Below are positions 11,196 to 22,606 of a DNA stretch of 64,000 nucleotides, piece after piece. Numbering within the stretch: position 1 is the stretch's first letter; each line of letters begins with the position of its first letter. Source of the stretch: Sarocladium kiliense (Eukaryota > Ascomycota > Sordariomycetes > Hypocreales > Sarocladiaceae). A program made the translations under genes and the position numbers. A model generated the notes under the pieces. It ran no database searches. It was not told the origin of the DNA and saw nothing but the letters and a program-made list of their open reading frames with translations. The stretch lies in contig JAUZTG010000015.1 of NCBI GenBank assembly GCA_030734395.1, positions 62,001 through 126,000 on the forward strand, read 5' to 3'.

Positions 11196-11984
11196 AGTCG
11201 CCTGAATTCGTGTTCCCTGAGCCTATCGAATCGAAAAGAAGCATATCAAGATCAAGGGGGTAATCACCTGGTCAGAATGAGCACACGACGCACACAGAAT
11301 GCTTGATTTCATACCGGTCTGATCCCAAGCGGCATCTGGTACTTCCTCCACGTCCTCTCCGGCGAGAGAATCGATGACATTTAAGCCAATGCCAGAGGAC
11401 AACGCCTGATAATCGCGTGGGGTTTTGTCCTCTGCCCGACGTCGCTTTTTTTTGGATGACGGTGGGACACTATCCGGAGCCGCGAGATACTCCGAGTGTT
11501 TTGGACGGGCTATGGGCAGATGCGTCGGATCCACGGGTTTGGACAGATCCCATCTTCGAGCGTTGAAGCAGATACGTTGGAAGTCGTCATGCGACTGCAT
11601 CTTCTCAATGGAATTGATTAGGGTCTTTCGTTCGTATGGAGACAGTGAAACTAATGTCCTCGCCGTTTGACTGTCCAGAGCTGTTGCGAGTGCGACGACG
11701 GCCCGGATGCCTCCCCCGCGGAAGAATTGCATCTCCAGGGAGTCATCTGAAAGTAGCTTCTGAGAACAGCTCGCCAGCACTGCATGCAGACGATACGGGG
11801 TCTTGGACCGTTCCGACAATAAAGATTCAGAAAAGATGCTTTGAAGGTTGACTCTGGTGATTGTGTAAGAGGCGAGTTTGATCGCTTCGGAGACTTCATG
11901 AGGAAGCTTCTCTGCCGCGGCTTCAAGGTCCAGCAGCTTGCCTCCGACAAGAAACTGGATCTTCACGTCAGGTCCTGCGTCCAT
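11182..11984 (-). CDS. Hypothetical nuclear protein, 251 aa
   Basis: Exon 11984-11315 joins exon 11267-11182 through a 47-nt intron (GTATGA donor, branch-like TTCTGAC, CAG acceptor). Without splicing the frame would end at 11223 in a hydrophobic tail. With splicing the C-terminus becomes DYPLDLDMLLFDSI followed by GNTNSGDFNFS, an acidic-hydrophobic sequence like a transactivation tail. A basic run SKKKRRRAEDK near residue 180 is a likely nuclear localisation signal. No known domain is recognised. A regulatory role is inference from composition only. The start at 11984 was chosen because upstream codons back to 12032 look unlike protein. Confidence 0.55.
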
Positions 11985-12570
11985 ACCACTAGATTGTTGG
12001 GATAATGTGAGCCAAAGGTGACTTTCGAGCATGTAAATGGAGAGTCAACGTGAATTGGGGAGACCAAACCGAAGCCAGTGGGAATTTGCTGGGGAGAATG
12101 CGCAAGGTCTTGGTTATTGCCAGCGTCAATCTGTGCTAGTATGAAATTTGGAAGGCGCAATTCTCAAGGCCTCCCAAGATACAGGGGTCAATCTGCAGAT
12201 ATATGCAATTTGCTATCTAACCGACCCCCGAGTGTACGTATAAACAAGCTGACAGGGATCACCACTCGACTAGTATTCACTAGCATCACTCAGTGACGGG
12301 GCTGGTATGCCTAGAGTGTCCACTTTCCGCCTCAATGCAAGGCGAACGGGCGAGGGTAGGGGGAACATTCCTTGACACGCTGCACAAGGGTCACCCGAAG
12401 TGGCAATGACTAGCGCTGGAGATGTCCCCAAAGTGTGTAGGTGGCTGCTCGTGGCCGACGCGAGACAGCCTTGATTGGAGTAGTTGAAGACTGTGTGCTG
12501 TGTGCTGTCCTCCTCTTGACATATTCCTGCACCTCTCGGTTACACGACATGGCAAGCGCCGGCTGATGCA
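11985..12570. other. Divergent intergenic region
   Basis: This separates the unknown minus-strand gene from the LaeA-like gene. It must hold both promoters. No clear TATA element, repeat or RNA gene is seen. Confidence 0.35.
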
Positions 12571-13965
12571 ATGAGTTTTCCGCATCCCGATGAGGGTTCC
12601 GCAGCCGAACCGTTCAGTGAGGTCATTCCTTCGTCTCCTGTGGTGGACTCTGCCGTCGAAGATGTACGTTGTGAGCTTCTCACCCAGATGCTTGCTAACA
12701 TTCACAGTAGAATGGCTCATCAAGGCAGTCACTCTCGTCGGACGTTACCAACTATCATTTCGAGAACGGTCGCAGGTACCATGGGTATCATGCAGGCAGT
12801 AAGTCGTCAGGATCGGCCCACGAACAGTTGCTAACATGGCTCAAGAATATCCATTCCCGAACGACGATGTTAGTATCCATCCGAAGACGTCTCGCATGCA
12901 CTCACAGTCTGTAGGAGGAACAGGAAAGACTTGGTAGGAAATAACGTTCGGATAAACATTTCGGACAATGAACTGAACATACATCAGAGCTAATGCACGA
13001 TATCTTCCTGTCGACATTCGACGACAAGTTGGTGTTTCACCCATCCACAAGCCCGGGGGGACGAGTCCTCGATCTGGGAACAGGCACTGGCACATGGGCT
13101 ATCAATTACGGTCAGCTCACTCGAGACGTTCTGTTGATTCTCAGGCTGATTAGTTACAAAGCGGATGAGCACCCAGATGCGCACGTTGTCGGGGTTGACT
13201 TGAGCCCGATTCAACCTAAGTGGTGGGTTGGCCAGGACTCCCAACACTCAGCACTGACACTTACCTTAGGATGCCGCCAAACTGCGAATTTGAGATAGAC
13301 GATATCGAGCAGCAGTGGACATGGCCATACAAGTTCCGCTCGATTTTCAGTCGGGGCATGATCGGGTCTATTGCTGATTGGGGGACCCTCGCTCGACAAG
13401 CATTCGAGTAGGTTTCAAGGACCGGTCTGGGGTCTCTCGCTAACAAATAGCAGCAGCCTGGAGCCCGGGGGTTATTTCGAGATTCAAGACCACTTTTATC
13501 CACTCTTCGGCAACGGTAGCAATAAGGAGTTCGAGACGACTTACCTTTACGACTGGTCGGTCAATATGGTGAAAGCGGCGGAAATATCCGGTCGGCGCAT
13601 CGATGTCGCCCCTTCGTTTGCGAACATGCTCAGAGAGGCGGGATTTGACACGGTCACGGCGGAAGTACGACTGGTCCCAATCGGAGGCTGGACGAAGGAT
13701 CACAAGCTGAGACTGGTCGGTGGCATGATGGGCGAGATGCTTATGAACCACCTCAACGGTATTAGCTCTGCGCTGTTCACCCGCCACTTGACATTGACGA
13801 ATGAGGAATTGGGCGTGTATTTGGCACGAGTCCGCAAAGATCTCAAGGAACACAAACACTTCCCAGTGTCAATAATGTACGCTTCTCCAGACCATGGGAT
13901 GACAGAGACTGATTCGTGCTAGGTACGCTGTATGGGGACGCAAGCCGCTCCATGCCGGACCTTGA
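12571..13965 (+). CDS. LaeA-like SAM-dependent methyltransferase
   Basis: Nine exons give 336 aa in frame: 12571-12663, 12711-12798, 12846-12868, 12915-12933, 12988-13110, 13162-13222, 13270-13407, 13454-13876 and 13923-13965. All introns are GT-AG, about 46-55 nt. The protein follows the LaeA/LAE1-like pattern: YHFENGRRYHGYHAGKYPFP, then DLGTGTGTWAI (SAM motif I, residues 101-113), VVGVDLSPIQPKWMPPNCEF, SLEPGGYFEIQDH and a final AVWGRKP. Family members are nuclear regulators of secondary metabolism and development acting with velvet proteins, but many paralogues exist with other or unknown targets. The last exon is essential for the conserved tail; an unspliced reading stops early at 13922. 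It appears intact. Confidence 0.88.
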
Positions 13966-14358
13966 TCATACGCCACGGTTGCGACCCTGTCCATACGGGA
14001 GCCCTTTAGCTTCAAGCATGGCACACAGGATAACATCGGGAAGAAACCAGGTTGGGGTGGGATAAAAGAGCATGAGCACAAGGCGGAGAGCCCCTCGGCG
14101 CCTGCGGCACCGGGCACGTGGTGATCCTCGCGTGTTATGTGGCAATAGCAATATCGCAACATGCTAAGTAGATGTGAACAGTGAATCTGAATTGATATTG
14201 CTCTCGCGGATATGTAAAAGTATTGCATAGGGTGGCTAGGTTCAAAGAATTTCTCAACCAGTCGTCGGCTTGGCTTGGGACTCTCAACAAGCAAGGCTAC
14301 CCACATCCCCACGCAACGTCTCTAAGCGCAACAGAGTCAACATGAAGGTCTGTCGGAG
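13966..14358. other. Intergenic
   Basis: This is the 3' flank of the LaeA-like gene and of the small minus-strand gene. Nothing further is recognised. Confidence 0.3.
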
Positions 14359-14690
14359 CTAGGTACCGTTGATAACCGGCGCTTTCTTCAAATCATCCCA
14401 AGGAACATATTCTGATGGCATCGCGAAGTCGGTGATTGCAAAGACCTCTTCATCATCGCTCAGCACCTTGCGGCGGCAAACTTGGTCACGTTTTCCTCCA
14501 GGACCCGGCTCCTTAACGAAGATATGCTCAGTAGATGGTACACCATTTCCTTTGAGAGTCTGTAGTGGAAGACTTATTCCTTCGTAATGCCTGCGAAGAT
14601 CTACCCTCATTAGAACATATTGTAGAAATGACAGATATGTGGCTCACCTTTCCAGTCCCTCGCCAGAAAATACATCTTCTTGGTCGCCAT
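14359..14690 (-). CDS. Small hypothetical protein, 94 aa
   Basis: Exon 14690-14648 joins exon 14600-14359 across a 47-nt GTGAGC...GGTAG intron to give 94 aa beginning MATKKMYFLARDWKDLRRHY and ending PWDDLKKAPVINGT. The protein is charged and has no signal peptide or membrane segment. I do not recognise it. The match of splice phase and the sensible residue composition are the only evidence that it is real. It is convergent with the LaeA-like gene. Confidence 0.45.
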
Positions 14691-15747
14691 GATCGACTTG
14701 CTAGAGGAGCGATGATACTGATGGGAATGTCTGCCACAGGGTGAAAGAAGGTGCAGAAGGCTAACGAATAAGATCTGACCCCCATGTTTAGGTCCAGCTC
14801 TGGGTAGACCCTTGTTCTATACCAAGAGTGCCGCCTTCTAAGGCTGGTCAAGGCTACGAAATATGATTCAGAGTGTCTGAATGTTGGTCACACTGCAGCC
14901 CCTGCATACGCGTAGTTCTGGGCGCCCGTGCACTTGCATACACAAAACGGCATCAACCTTTGGGATCCCTCAGTCGTTGTCAGTACCCAATCTCATCTAG
15001 GCTCCAGCCATCTCTCATCGCAGGCGATAGTTCCAGCCAACAGGGTTTTGTCTTGCATGGTCTCCTGCATAAGCGACTTGGCCAATGCAACTTGAGAGCA
15101 CCACCAGCCTGCAGCAAGACCGGCTCGATTCATCGGTCACCGACTTCAAAGGCTACTGTGCCGCAGCTGTCATAACGGTGTCGGTGAGGCAAACAACCAC
15201 TCTGATGTGCCTAGGTGCGTACGATGATACATCCTGCAACGGCTCTCGCATAAGCGAGCTTGCTAATGCAGTTTGGGTGCCATCACCACCAGGCCGCAGT
15301 GAGGCCTACTTGAAGCACATATATGACAAGGCTTAGTTTCGGCATCGACTTGCTGCTTGATGAGGCTCACCGGTCAACCCCCTGCTTCACAATACCAGGG
15401 GACAGCGCCTGGTGATGTGATGAGCACGCATACGCATATCTCGACCAGTGAGGAAGCCAATGGGATGGTTACCTTGCCCGGTTGCCAGATGCGGCTTGTC
15501 AACCGCTCACCGACAGACTCACGGATTAGCTTGCTTGTGCAGAGGAGACACATGGTGAGCCATGCAGGCATACCCAACGATGAGAGCAAGTCGGAACAGG
15601 CGATTCTCAGTACGTACCCAGCATTTCTCACTCAGTCTGGAAAGCTATAAGTGAACAGCACGATCCTCCTTGCGCCGAAAGTGTTGAAGACGGGGATTCA
15701 TCTCATATATTCTCGCATTTCACTATGAATCTTCCGCATCTTTTGCT
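14691..15747. other. Intergenic with a diverged internal repeat
   Basis: No gene is recognised. Two related segments of about 55 bp occur at 15064-15118 and 15244-15300. They share 'GCATAAGCGA', 'AATGCA' and a 'CACCACCAG..GCAG' end. This may be an old local duplication. Confidence 0.35.
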
Positions 15748-16284
15748 ATGGATTTTGATTTTCGTCTCCACGCCCGCATCTTTTACCTCAATCTGGAATA
15801 CGAGATTCCGCTGCTGTCAGGCTCAGACTACAGTCTTGGGTGCTACGATAAACGTCTCCAAGTCATCGAGAGAGCCATGGGGAGACCTAGCACTGGCCAG
15901 ATGATCGAAACGACCACCGACAAGCTTAGTCACAGGGCCACCTTTCTCTATGGTTGCCACATTGGCAGCTGCCCGCGACCACTCCACAAGTTTCCGATCC
16001 AGCTCAGTCTTCAGGATGGCAGCTCGACGTCATCCCCTGATTCGCCTGCTGAGAAGCGTGCTCTACTTGATGAGCTCAACCGTGTCACGGAGAAAACACA
16101 GATCTTGCGATATGAACTGCCCGACGATATGCCAGTCTTCGTGACCTGGAAGTACCTCGACGCGTGGAAATGGGCTCTCCCACAATCTAGTTTTGATGAT
16201 TGTGATGAAGACGATTGGGCTGAAGCCTCAGTCGGCAACATGCCTGAGGATGCGGATTGGGATGGGGACACTGAGCGAGAGTAG
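15748..16284 (+). CDS. Hypothetical protein with acidic C-terminus, 178 aa
   Basis: An uninterrupted frame encodes 178 aa starting MDFDFRLHARIFYLNLEYEI, with a central helical charged segment (AEKRALLDELNRVTEKTQIL) and a strongly acidic tail (DDCDEDDWAEA, PEDADWDGDTERE). No domain is recognised. Codon usage looks like protein over the whole length, and no intron is needed. The role is unknown. Confidence 0.5.
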   Translation: MDFDFRLHARIFYLNLEYEIPLLSGSDYSLGCYDKRLQVIERAMGRPSTGQMIETTTDKLSHRATFLYGCHIGSCPRPLHKFPIQLSLQDGSSTSSPDSPAEKRALLDELNRVTEKTQILRYELPDDMPVFVTWKYLDAWKWALPQSSFDDCDEDDWAEASVGNMPEDADWDGDTERE

Positions 16285-17186
16285 GAAGGAACCATGGCGA
16301 AGTGGCAAGAGCTACGTTGAGTCGCTCCCATGACTTTGCATGAGTGTCGATGGTGGTCTTTGCGCGCCAGATATTGCCTGATGCTTGTCCTCTGCTGGCC
16401 AACTCCATAAAAGATGGTGCTTCAGCGAACAGATGCCTTGTGGACACCCTGAAAGCTACCGAATCAGTGAGACTGGCAATGTCATTCCTGCAGTTGATCT
16501 GTTTAGACCGCCACCCGCTTGTGCCAAATGAAACTCAGCTTCAATCATTGTGTGCAGAGCCTCATGTCCCCGAGATAGGCATCAGTATGTTGTTGACCTT
16601 ATGGGATGTGTGGAGTCATCAGCATAGGTTGGGCTCGTAACAGGGGTCACTTGCCGGGTTCGCCCCCAGCCGGCCCGTCAAGGATCACCTGCCTGGAGTG
16701 AGGGTGGGGGGTTCAATTTCCACCCCCTTTGTTCGACACAACTCGTTGCGTTGCGCGATGTTCACACAATACATGGAGCCGTTTGTGACCCACCGAGAGA
16801 ATGCGCTTGACCGTCCTAGTAAACGATGTACTTCAGGCTATCAAATGGCTGGAAAGTACCTCGCTGCTGATTCTGCAAATATGCACACGCCATGCATAAG
16901 AAGACCGGGGTAAAAGCATTTGCCATGCAAACGATGAGCCTACTACAAAGGAAGAACAGTTGAAAGTGCAGTTCGTCTGCCGTCGCCAACCACCACCTTT
17001 TGCTCATTCTCCACATTACCCAACCTGAAATCATCCCCCACGCAGTCTCATCCTGCCCTTCTCAATCTCTGCGTTGTCCCGACCATCGAAGGTCGGTGCC
17101 CATGGCGAGTCTCCTGATGACAGGACGATAGGAAAATGCATGAATGGGAGAACGGCACAGGCATCCCGTTCGATTCTCATCCTCGG
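16285..17186. other. Intergenic
   Basis: Only short overlapping open frames occur here and no domain is seen. A GC-rich stretch at 16650-16730 looks superficially like a tRNA T-arm but does not fold as a tRNA. Confidence 0.3.
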
Positions 17187-18310
17187 CTACAGAGCCTCCT
17201 GTAGTATAATTTGCTGTGTTCCACATGACCGAGGATCCTGGTCTATGGTCATGTTCATTTGAGCGTCCATGATGAAAGAGGCCGGGAAAGAGCTCTGGGG
17301 TGTTGGCTGCATTTGCTGCATTTGGTGATGTGTCCGCATGTGCTCTGGCGGCGATAATGGCTGCCGCTGGTGATGTGGCTGGTTCCCTGCCTGCAACTGC
17401 AGTTGCCATTGTGACTGCATCTGTTGCGAATGGACCTCACTTCCAAGGTAAGCTGGCAGCGCAGCACTGTGTCCGGCTGTCATCTGCGCACAGGGAAGGG
17501 AGAACTGGGGCATTGCCGGGAGAGGAGCACCAGGCGTAGTGTATCCGGAGGCATTGGCTTGCACCACCGCATCACCCATAATTTGTAGTTGCCCCGTGAC
17601 AACATGTCTGTGATGGTATGGGAAGCCATCTTCACTGTCGAACTCCTCAAGACTCACACGAAAGTTTTCCTTCTGGAAAAGCTCATATCTTGGCGTGATG
17701 GCCTGGAAGAATCCGTCTTGAGAAGGGCGCCGGAGTCGGTTTTCGATAATATCGTCAACCGAGTAGTAGCTAACAAGATGATGAGCCACACCATTGACGT
17801 GACGGATATAGTCTTCCTGATCAAGCCTCCAGCCTTGAAGTTGTACGATTCCACCAAAGAACCGAGCAAGACCTTGCTTAGGGCTTCTTGGTCTTCGAAT
17901 GGGACGGGTATGCCAACGGGCGGTAGCTGTGCAACGATGCGAGGGAATGTATTCGGTCTGCTGATTCCCCCTGATGAGTGTTTGTTTTTCTTGAGGGCGC
18001 GCTTCTTCTCGCCTGACCGAGAAGGCTCGTCAAGCTCGCGATAGATGAGAAAGTTACCGAGGATCCGGCTCGGACTCCAGGTGATCCCATCCGTCCATCG
18101 TTTCATGCCGGATGCTTCTTCCTCGTAGATAAATACGTTGCCGCTCTGGATGAGTGCCTGACGCTCACGATCATAAGGACGACGTGGCACATGGCTCAAG
18201 TAGCCAGTGAGACAAGCCTCAAAGAGCAGGAGTGCATCGAAAGTGCTATTGACGTACCCCTGGTACGTTGGCACAGGGCTTGTCGGATTTAAAACCATGT
18301 CAGTAGACAT
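17187..18310 (-). pseudogene. WOPR (Gti1/Pac2) regulator, Wor1/Ryp1/Sge1 type, apparent 1-nt frameshift
   Basis: The frame from 18310 carries the first WOPR segment: PTYQGYVNSTFDALLLFEAC, PRRPYDRERQALIQSG, ASGMKRWTDGITWSPSRI and FLIYRELDEPS. The second segment follows (LLGSLVESYNFKAGGLIRKT, ISVT). At about 17797 the frame jumps by one base. Conserved NGVAHHLVSYYSVDD and ENRLRRPSQDGFF continue in the next frame, then a Gln/His-rich tail ends at 17187. Homologues are contiguous across this point, so no intron can explain it. One missing G in 'ACG(G)TCAATGG' would. WOPR proteins are DNA-binding master regulators of morphology, virulence and secondary metabolism. This is either a recently broken copy or a sequencing error. 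The first frame stays open upstream to 19099, as a long leader. Confidence 0.85.
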
Positions 18311-18341
18311 CGAAAATGGCTGGGACTTTCCGAAGCAGGAG

Positions 18342-18372
18342 GCGTTTGGGTTTGGGTTTGGGTTTGGGTTTC
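18342..18372 (+). repeat. (GTTTGG)n hexanucleotide microsatellite
   Basis: About four to five copies of TTTGGG/GTTTGG run through the leader of the WOPR locus. On the minus strand they would be read as Pro-Asn repeats if the upstream open frame were translated. The unit resembles, but is not, a telomere repeat. Confidence 0.7.
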
Positions 18373-20250
18373 GAAGGTGACCGAAATGGTCTTGAGAATG
18401 ACGAAGCCAAAGAGATGATGGCTGATGGCAGAGTTGGCAAGATGAACTCCGGGAGTTCATCTTGAGATTAGCGAAGTATGCCCTCTTCAAGGAAAGCTGG
18501 CGGAGGGGTTTTGCCAGGAGTGAAATTATATAGGCTCGCGGGACTTCAAGAAAGAAAATTGTGAAGCGTCTTCTGCGAACACCGATGAGCCCACATAATG
18601 CGAGGAAACGAGAGCGTCTTGACTCCTCGAGCGCCGTGGGCTGATTCCAGAATCTGCTGACACCTTGGAGAGGCTGGAGCTGTGGCTGTCCATCTACACT
18701 TTCCAGATTTGGCCCAACAACCGGATCTTCTTCAATCCCTGTATGACTAGCACACCATTGCTTCCACGCCAGAACGGTGGACCACTCATCACGCCAAGCT
18801 AATTTCCCGACAAGCACAGCTTCCAAGTCTTCTGTGTCATCCGGGGCTCTTGGACCGTATACGCGCCTGTGGAGACAACCCTCCTCGCCGAACAACCTCG
18901 AATTGTAAGCAAAAGCAAAAGCTGAAGCGTCCTCATGTTGATCACAGTTCGGAGTTGAATAAATGGCTGACTTGAATAAGGAGGGTGTGGGAGCACCCAT
19001 GCACAAAGCGTTGAGCAGAGTGGGTGATGCATCGTTCCTCGGCCTTATAACATGGACATTCATGCCAATAATGCGATTGCTCCCCGTCATGAATCTCACC
19101 TCATCTTTCTCACTTTATCTGTCTCGCTTTGTATGTCTTACAAACACTTTTGCCAGTATGGATCTGTCTGTCGGTCACGAACAACAAGATTGGGGGACCA
19201 TTTCCATCCAAAGGACGATCACAGTACGTCTACAGTATCATTATCCACGCAGTCCCTCACATTTCGAGCAGTTTGACGGCAAGGAAATGCTAGCCTGCAA
19301 TGCTACCGTCTCTTGTCCGCTTGTCCCTATCCCTGGGGGCGAGACTCCCAACGGGCACGATACAAGTCGACCAGCCGAAGGCTTAAGGCACTGTCACACA
19401 ACATGGTCACGATGTCCTCGAACGCGCAAATATCAACCGCTTAAGAACGTGCAGCGGTGGTAACTCAACAAATAGCCTTGAATTACCTGTTTAAGCGATC
19501 AATGACAAAATTGGACCAGGTCGACCGTGAACAAACGGTTTCTTCTGCTCGTCAACTTCCCGCGTACGACATTGATGCCGGGCGTTGGTGACCTGCTATA
19601 TGCGTGGAGAGACATGCACACTGTCGGGCAGCATCCATCAATCACCGAGCAGTGATGGATCAGCTTAGAAATACGGAAAAGGCGGGGGTCTCCAGCCAAG
19701 CATGGTGTCGCCTGACGGTGGCTGGGGCAAGCAAGATCTGTGCTCTGCTGCTGCAGTTGCAAACATGAAATTATTACAGTGTCTCTGCCAGCTACAGTAT
19801 CATGTGAAAGTGATGAGAATCTCGATACTGATCCCCACGATCCAATTAGAACGTGTTATGTTGCCCTCTCCGCTAGTACTAGCTACGAGCTGTGATTGGA
19901 CGATGCCGCGTCAACTTGTGTTAGGTTGACCCGATGCGGGTTAGCGGAATTATGAGTATGATTGGCTCACCTGTTGTTAATGGTTGAGCTCGCTAGTATG
20001 TGAACCTGAGCGACTTGGTGCAACAGCTGACTAATCAGGCGCCATGCTCAGCTGTGTCCCTGTACGACATTAGTTAATAGCCACAAATGGTTCAAGCTGC
20101 CACTTTTCTTGGTTCTCCCTTGCATCAATTGTGGACTGTAATCTCTGAGACAATATCATACCCCCAGTATGATCTTTTAGCAGGGCCGATTCTGGCCTAA
20201 GCTTTACTCCTGCACATCGCCCCATGTGGTTGCTCGCGGCTCAAGCGCCG
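18373..20250. other. WOPR upstream region and intergenic
   Basis: The minus strand stays open from 18310 back to 19099 without a recognisable domain. Long leaders and promoters are known for WOPR genes, so this is probably regulatory DNA. From 19100 to 20250 nothing is recognised. Confidence 0.35.
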
Positions 20251-20269
20251 CAACCTTTGTCTCTCCCGT

Positions 20270-20395
20270 GGCGCAGGTGGTGCAGGAGGTGCAGAGTTGT
20301 GCAAAGTAGTGCAAAGTAGTGCAGGTTGGTGAAGAATGGTGCGGATTGGTGCAGATACGGCAGGTGCTGCAGGGGTTGCAGAGTAGTGCAAAAAG
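20270..20395 (+). repeat. Minisatellite, ~10-bp GTGCAAAGTA-type unit
   Basis: Imperfect units of about 10 bp (GTGCAGGAG, GTGCAAAGTA and similar) run through this tract. The same family forms a larger array at 23366-23520. The minus strand is open through it (repeats of the type APLCTTL), but this is a by-product of the repeat and not a gene. Confidence 0.7.
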
Positions 20396-21082
20396 TTGGG
20401 TAAACGCTGTTTCTGTTTCTCATTCAGATACCCCCCCGAAGTTCGTCAGCTTCACGACCTAACGCGATTGACTCGTCAAGAACGCGTTAAGCATCCGTTT
20501 CGACCTGACACGGTATTCGACATGAGCTGCAAAAAGTGCGGATCCGACAGTATTGGTAACAGAACGACCACTGCCGCCCTCCACGCAGAATATGGGGTAC
20601 AACGCAAGAGGCCGCGCGCGGACGTAACACACTTCGGAAACCACTACCTGAAGGCCCCGTTATGGGCTGTTGGCCTACAGCAAAAGTTGCGCTAACTGAT
20701 ACTCTGACACAATGACAAGATGTCCTCCCACCCCTTCTCGCCTGATCATCCTTGATGCAAGAATGTCCTCCTCGCAAAGGTAGCATTTGTCAAGACATCA
20801 TGGAGTGCTCCTTCTCATGGTAGTGAATCGGAATTGTTGTAGGAAGAGTAATGAAATTTTCCGTGGTCAAAGTCATGTCTGACCCTGACCTTGCAAAAAG
20901 TGGTATAATTGCCAGGCCGTCATTAGGAGTTGATGTGGCATAGCAAGGAGCTGAGTGGATGAACGACAGAGACATGCATTGCCCCATCTGTCCAACTGGG
21001 TCAATTGGCGGGGTAAATCAATCTCAGGTCAAACTGGCTTGCCTCATTTTCCCTCCTCCAACACGCTTAAGATGACTCGAAG
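20396..21082. other. Intergenic, no gene assigned
   Basis: A short + strand frame from 20521 starts MSCKKCGSDS and contains one CxxC, but it lacks support from splicing or length. Otherwise nothing is recognised. Confidence 0.3.
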
Positions 21083-21839
21083 ATGTTCCCATGCGATGTG
21101 TGCTCTGAGCTCATTACGGACGTGAATCTGAATGAACATGTTCAAAAACACCAAGCAAGTTTACTGCATGCACCCTACATGCTGACGCTAATTACTGCTC
21201 AGGCCCAGCTCCTCAAGCTATCTTGCCGATTGCCCACCATACCATCTGCGACCGACAGACACATCACAACGAGGCCTCGGTCGCAGAGCAATTCAACCGG
21301 AACCGCACCTCTTGGTGAGAACCTTCGCAAGCCGCGACGTACTCGAAAGACGCAACCTGTATTATATCGCTGCGACAAATGCCCGCAACAATCGAAGCGG
21401 CCACACGATCACACGAGACATTACCAAAGGCGTAAGCTTTACGACTCATTGGCGAGATGGTGCGCTGACTGATATAGATCACAATTGTAAGAAAACGTGT
21501 CCACAATGCAACCAGTTCTACGAAAATACAAGGGAATTCCTGAGCAAACATCCATGTATCGTACATCCAACGGCGGGATTGGCGGAGCTCTGCGATACTG
21601 TGATGAAAGATGTAGAGGTTGCAGCTGGCGTAAGTTTCAAGTTCCGAAGGAAACGCAAGTCTTCCAAGCCAGCGCCAGAGCCCTTGGCCATCGGGTCAAC
21701 AATTCAGGGTTTTACAACACATCCGCAACTTCCCTATTTCGATTCGAATATGGAAGGACTGATGGAATCTTTAATTTATGAGCCTCAGCTGGAAGGGTTC
21801 TTGAACAACCCCTTCCCCATAGCGCATCAATCTCTCTAA
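21083..21839 (+). CDS. C2H2-type zinc finger protein
   Basis: Exons 21083-21154, 21203-21431 and 21478-21839 give 220 aa. The second intron (46 nt, CGTAAG...TATAG) is required to join two frames. It completes the finger YRCDKCPQQSKRPHDHTRHY-QRH. A first finger is at FPCDVCSELI with C4, C7, H19, H23. A third Cys pair (KTCPQCNQF) follows, then a basic run FKFRRKRKSSK and an acidic C-terminal part. The first intron has a GC donor (GCAAGT). It is 48 nt with no stop, so its retention keeps the frame and would give 236 aa. A nuclear DNA-binding role is inferred from the fingers. No specific family is recognised. Confidence 0.65.
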
Positions 21840-22032
21840 TGTACCTCCTTCCGGTACTGATGTCAAAGTATTGGGAGGGTTCGTCATGATGGAGATGCAT
21901 CTGGATCACTTGCGTCTCTCATCTTGCATCCGTAGGCGACCGCGAATCCATTTGCAACCATGAATGTCATGCGAGGGTGTGCAATAAGTCTGTGGGCTGT
22001 TAGGAACTGGAAAGAATAAGTAGAGATTGAAC
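21840..22032. other. Convergent intergenic spacer
   Basis: This is the short gap between the C2H2 gene and the minus-strand gene at 22033. Nothing is recognised. Confidence 0.3.
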
Positions 22033-22606
22033 TCACACCCCTCCTCCGTTCAATTGAACAGGGATCTCCTTTAACTCTTCCTTCAATCTTTGCCTTTCCG
22101 TTTCGTCCTCAACCCATTGCTTTTCTCGGCACCATGGATATGGAACCTGGTACAGCCCGTTTGATGCCTTGACGCCTCTAAGGGGGCTGGTATTAGTTGC
22201 AGGAAAGAATTCTAAAATTGCTGTTTCGGTCCATATATAAACGAGGGCTGCGTTGGCATGGTCTTTGCTGGGCTTCACCGCGTAGCAGTAGAAGGCTCCT
22301 GGATGGCGGCCAAGAACGAAGGTAAAGGTTGCTTCGTAGGCTTCAAGAATATGCACAACTCGCTATATCAATGAGCACAAAGACGTGGCCACGTGGTGCA
22401 GTACTTACTGGATCTTTGAACTTGAGCTGCTTAAGAGATCGTGGGTCGCGGAGAGCCTGAATGCCAACTTTCTCCGCTTGCTCGGCAACAACTGTGTCGG
22501 CATGGTAGAAGATTCCATGCTCCCTAAAGAAGGCGGATGCATCGTCCACAGTGACTGTGGACGATATGTGTGTTGTTTCAAACAGGGAAGCATCGAAGTT
22601 TGGCAT
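22033..22606 (-). CDS. Hypothetical protein, 175 aa
   Basis: Exon 22606-22409 joins exon 22362-22033 through a 46-nt GTAAGT...ATATAG intron in phase 0. The protein starts MPNFDASLFETTHI and continues RVVHILEAYEATFTFVLG, HPGAFYCYAV and ALVYIWTETAILEFFP, ending in a charged helix ERQRLKEELKEIP. It has no signal peptide. The alternating hydrophobic pattern in exon 2 suggests a beta-rich domain. I do not recognise the family. Confidence 0.55.

Noticed and set aside
14873..15650. Several 80-100-aa frames
   Set aside because: No domain, no splice support and poor composition.
16640..16735. tRNA-like GGGTTCGCCCCC and GGGGTTCAATTTCC segments
   Set aside because: No acceptor, D or anticodon arms fold around them; stems are not consistent.
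18311..19099. Upstream in-frame extension of the WOPR protein (263 codons)
   Set aside because: Residues do not resemble the family, which starts about 14 residues before the TYQGYV block; more likely leader DNA.
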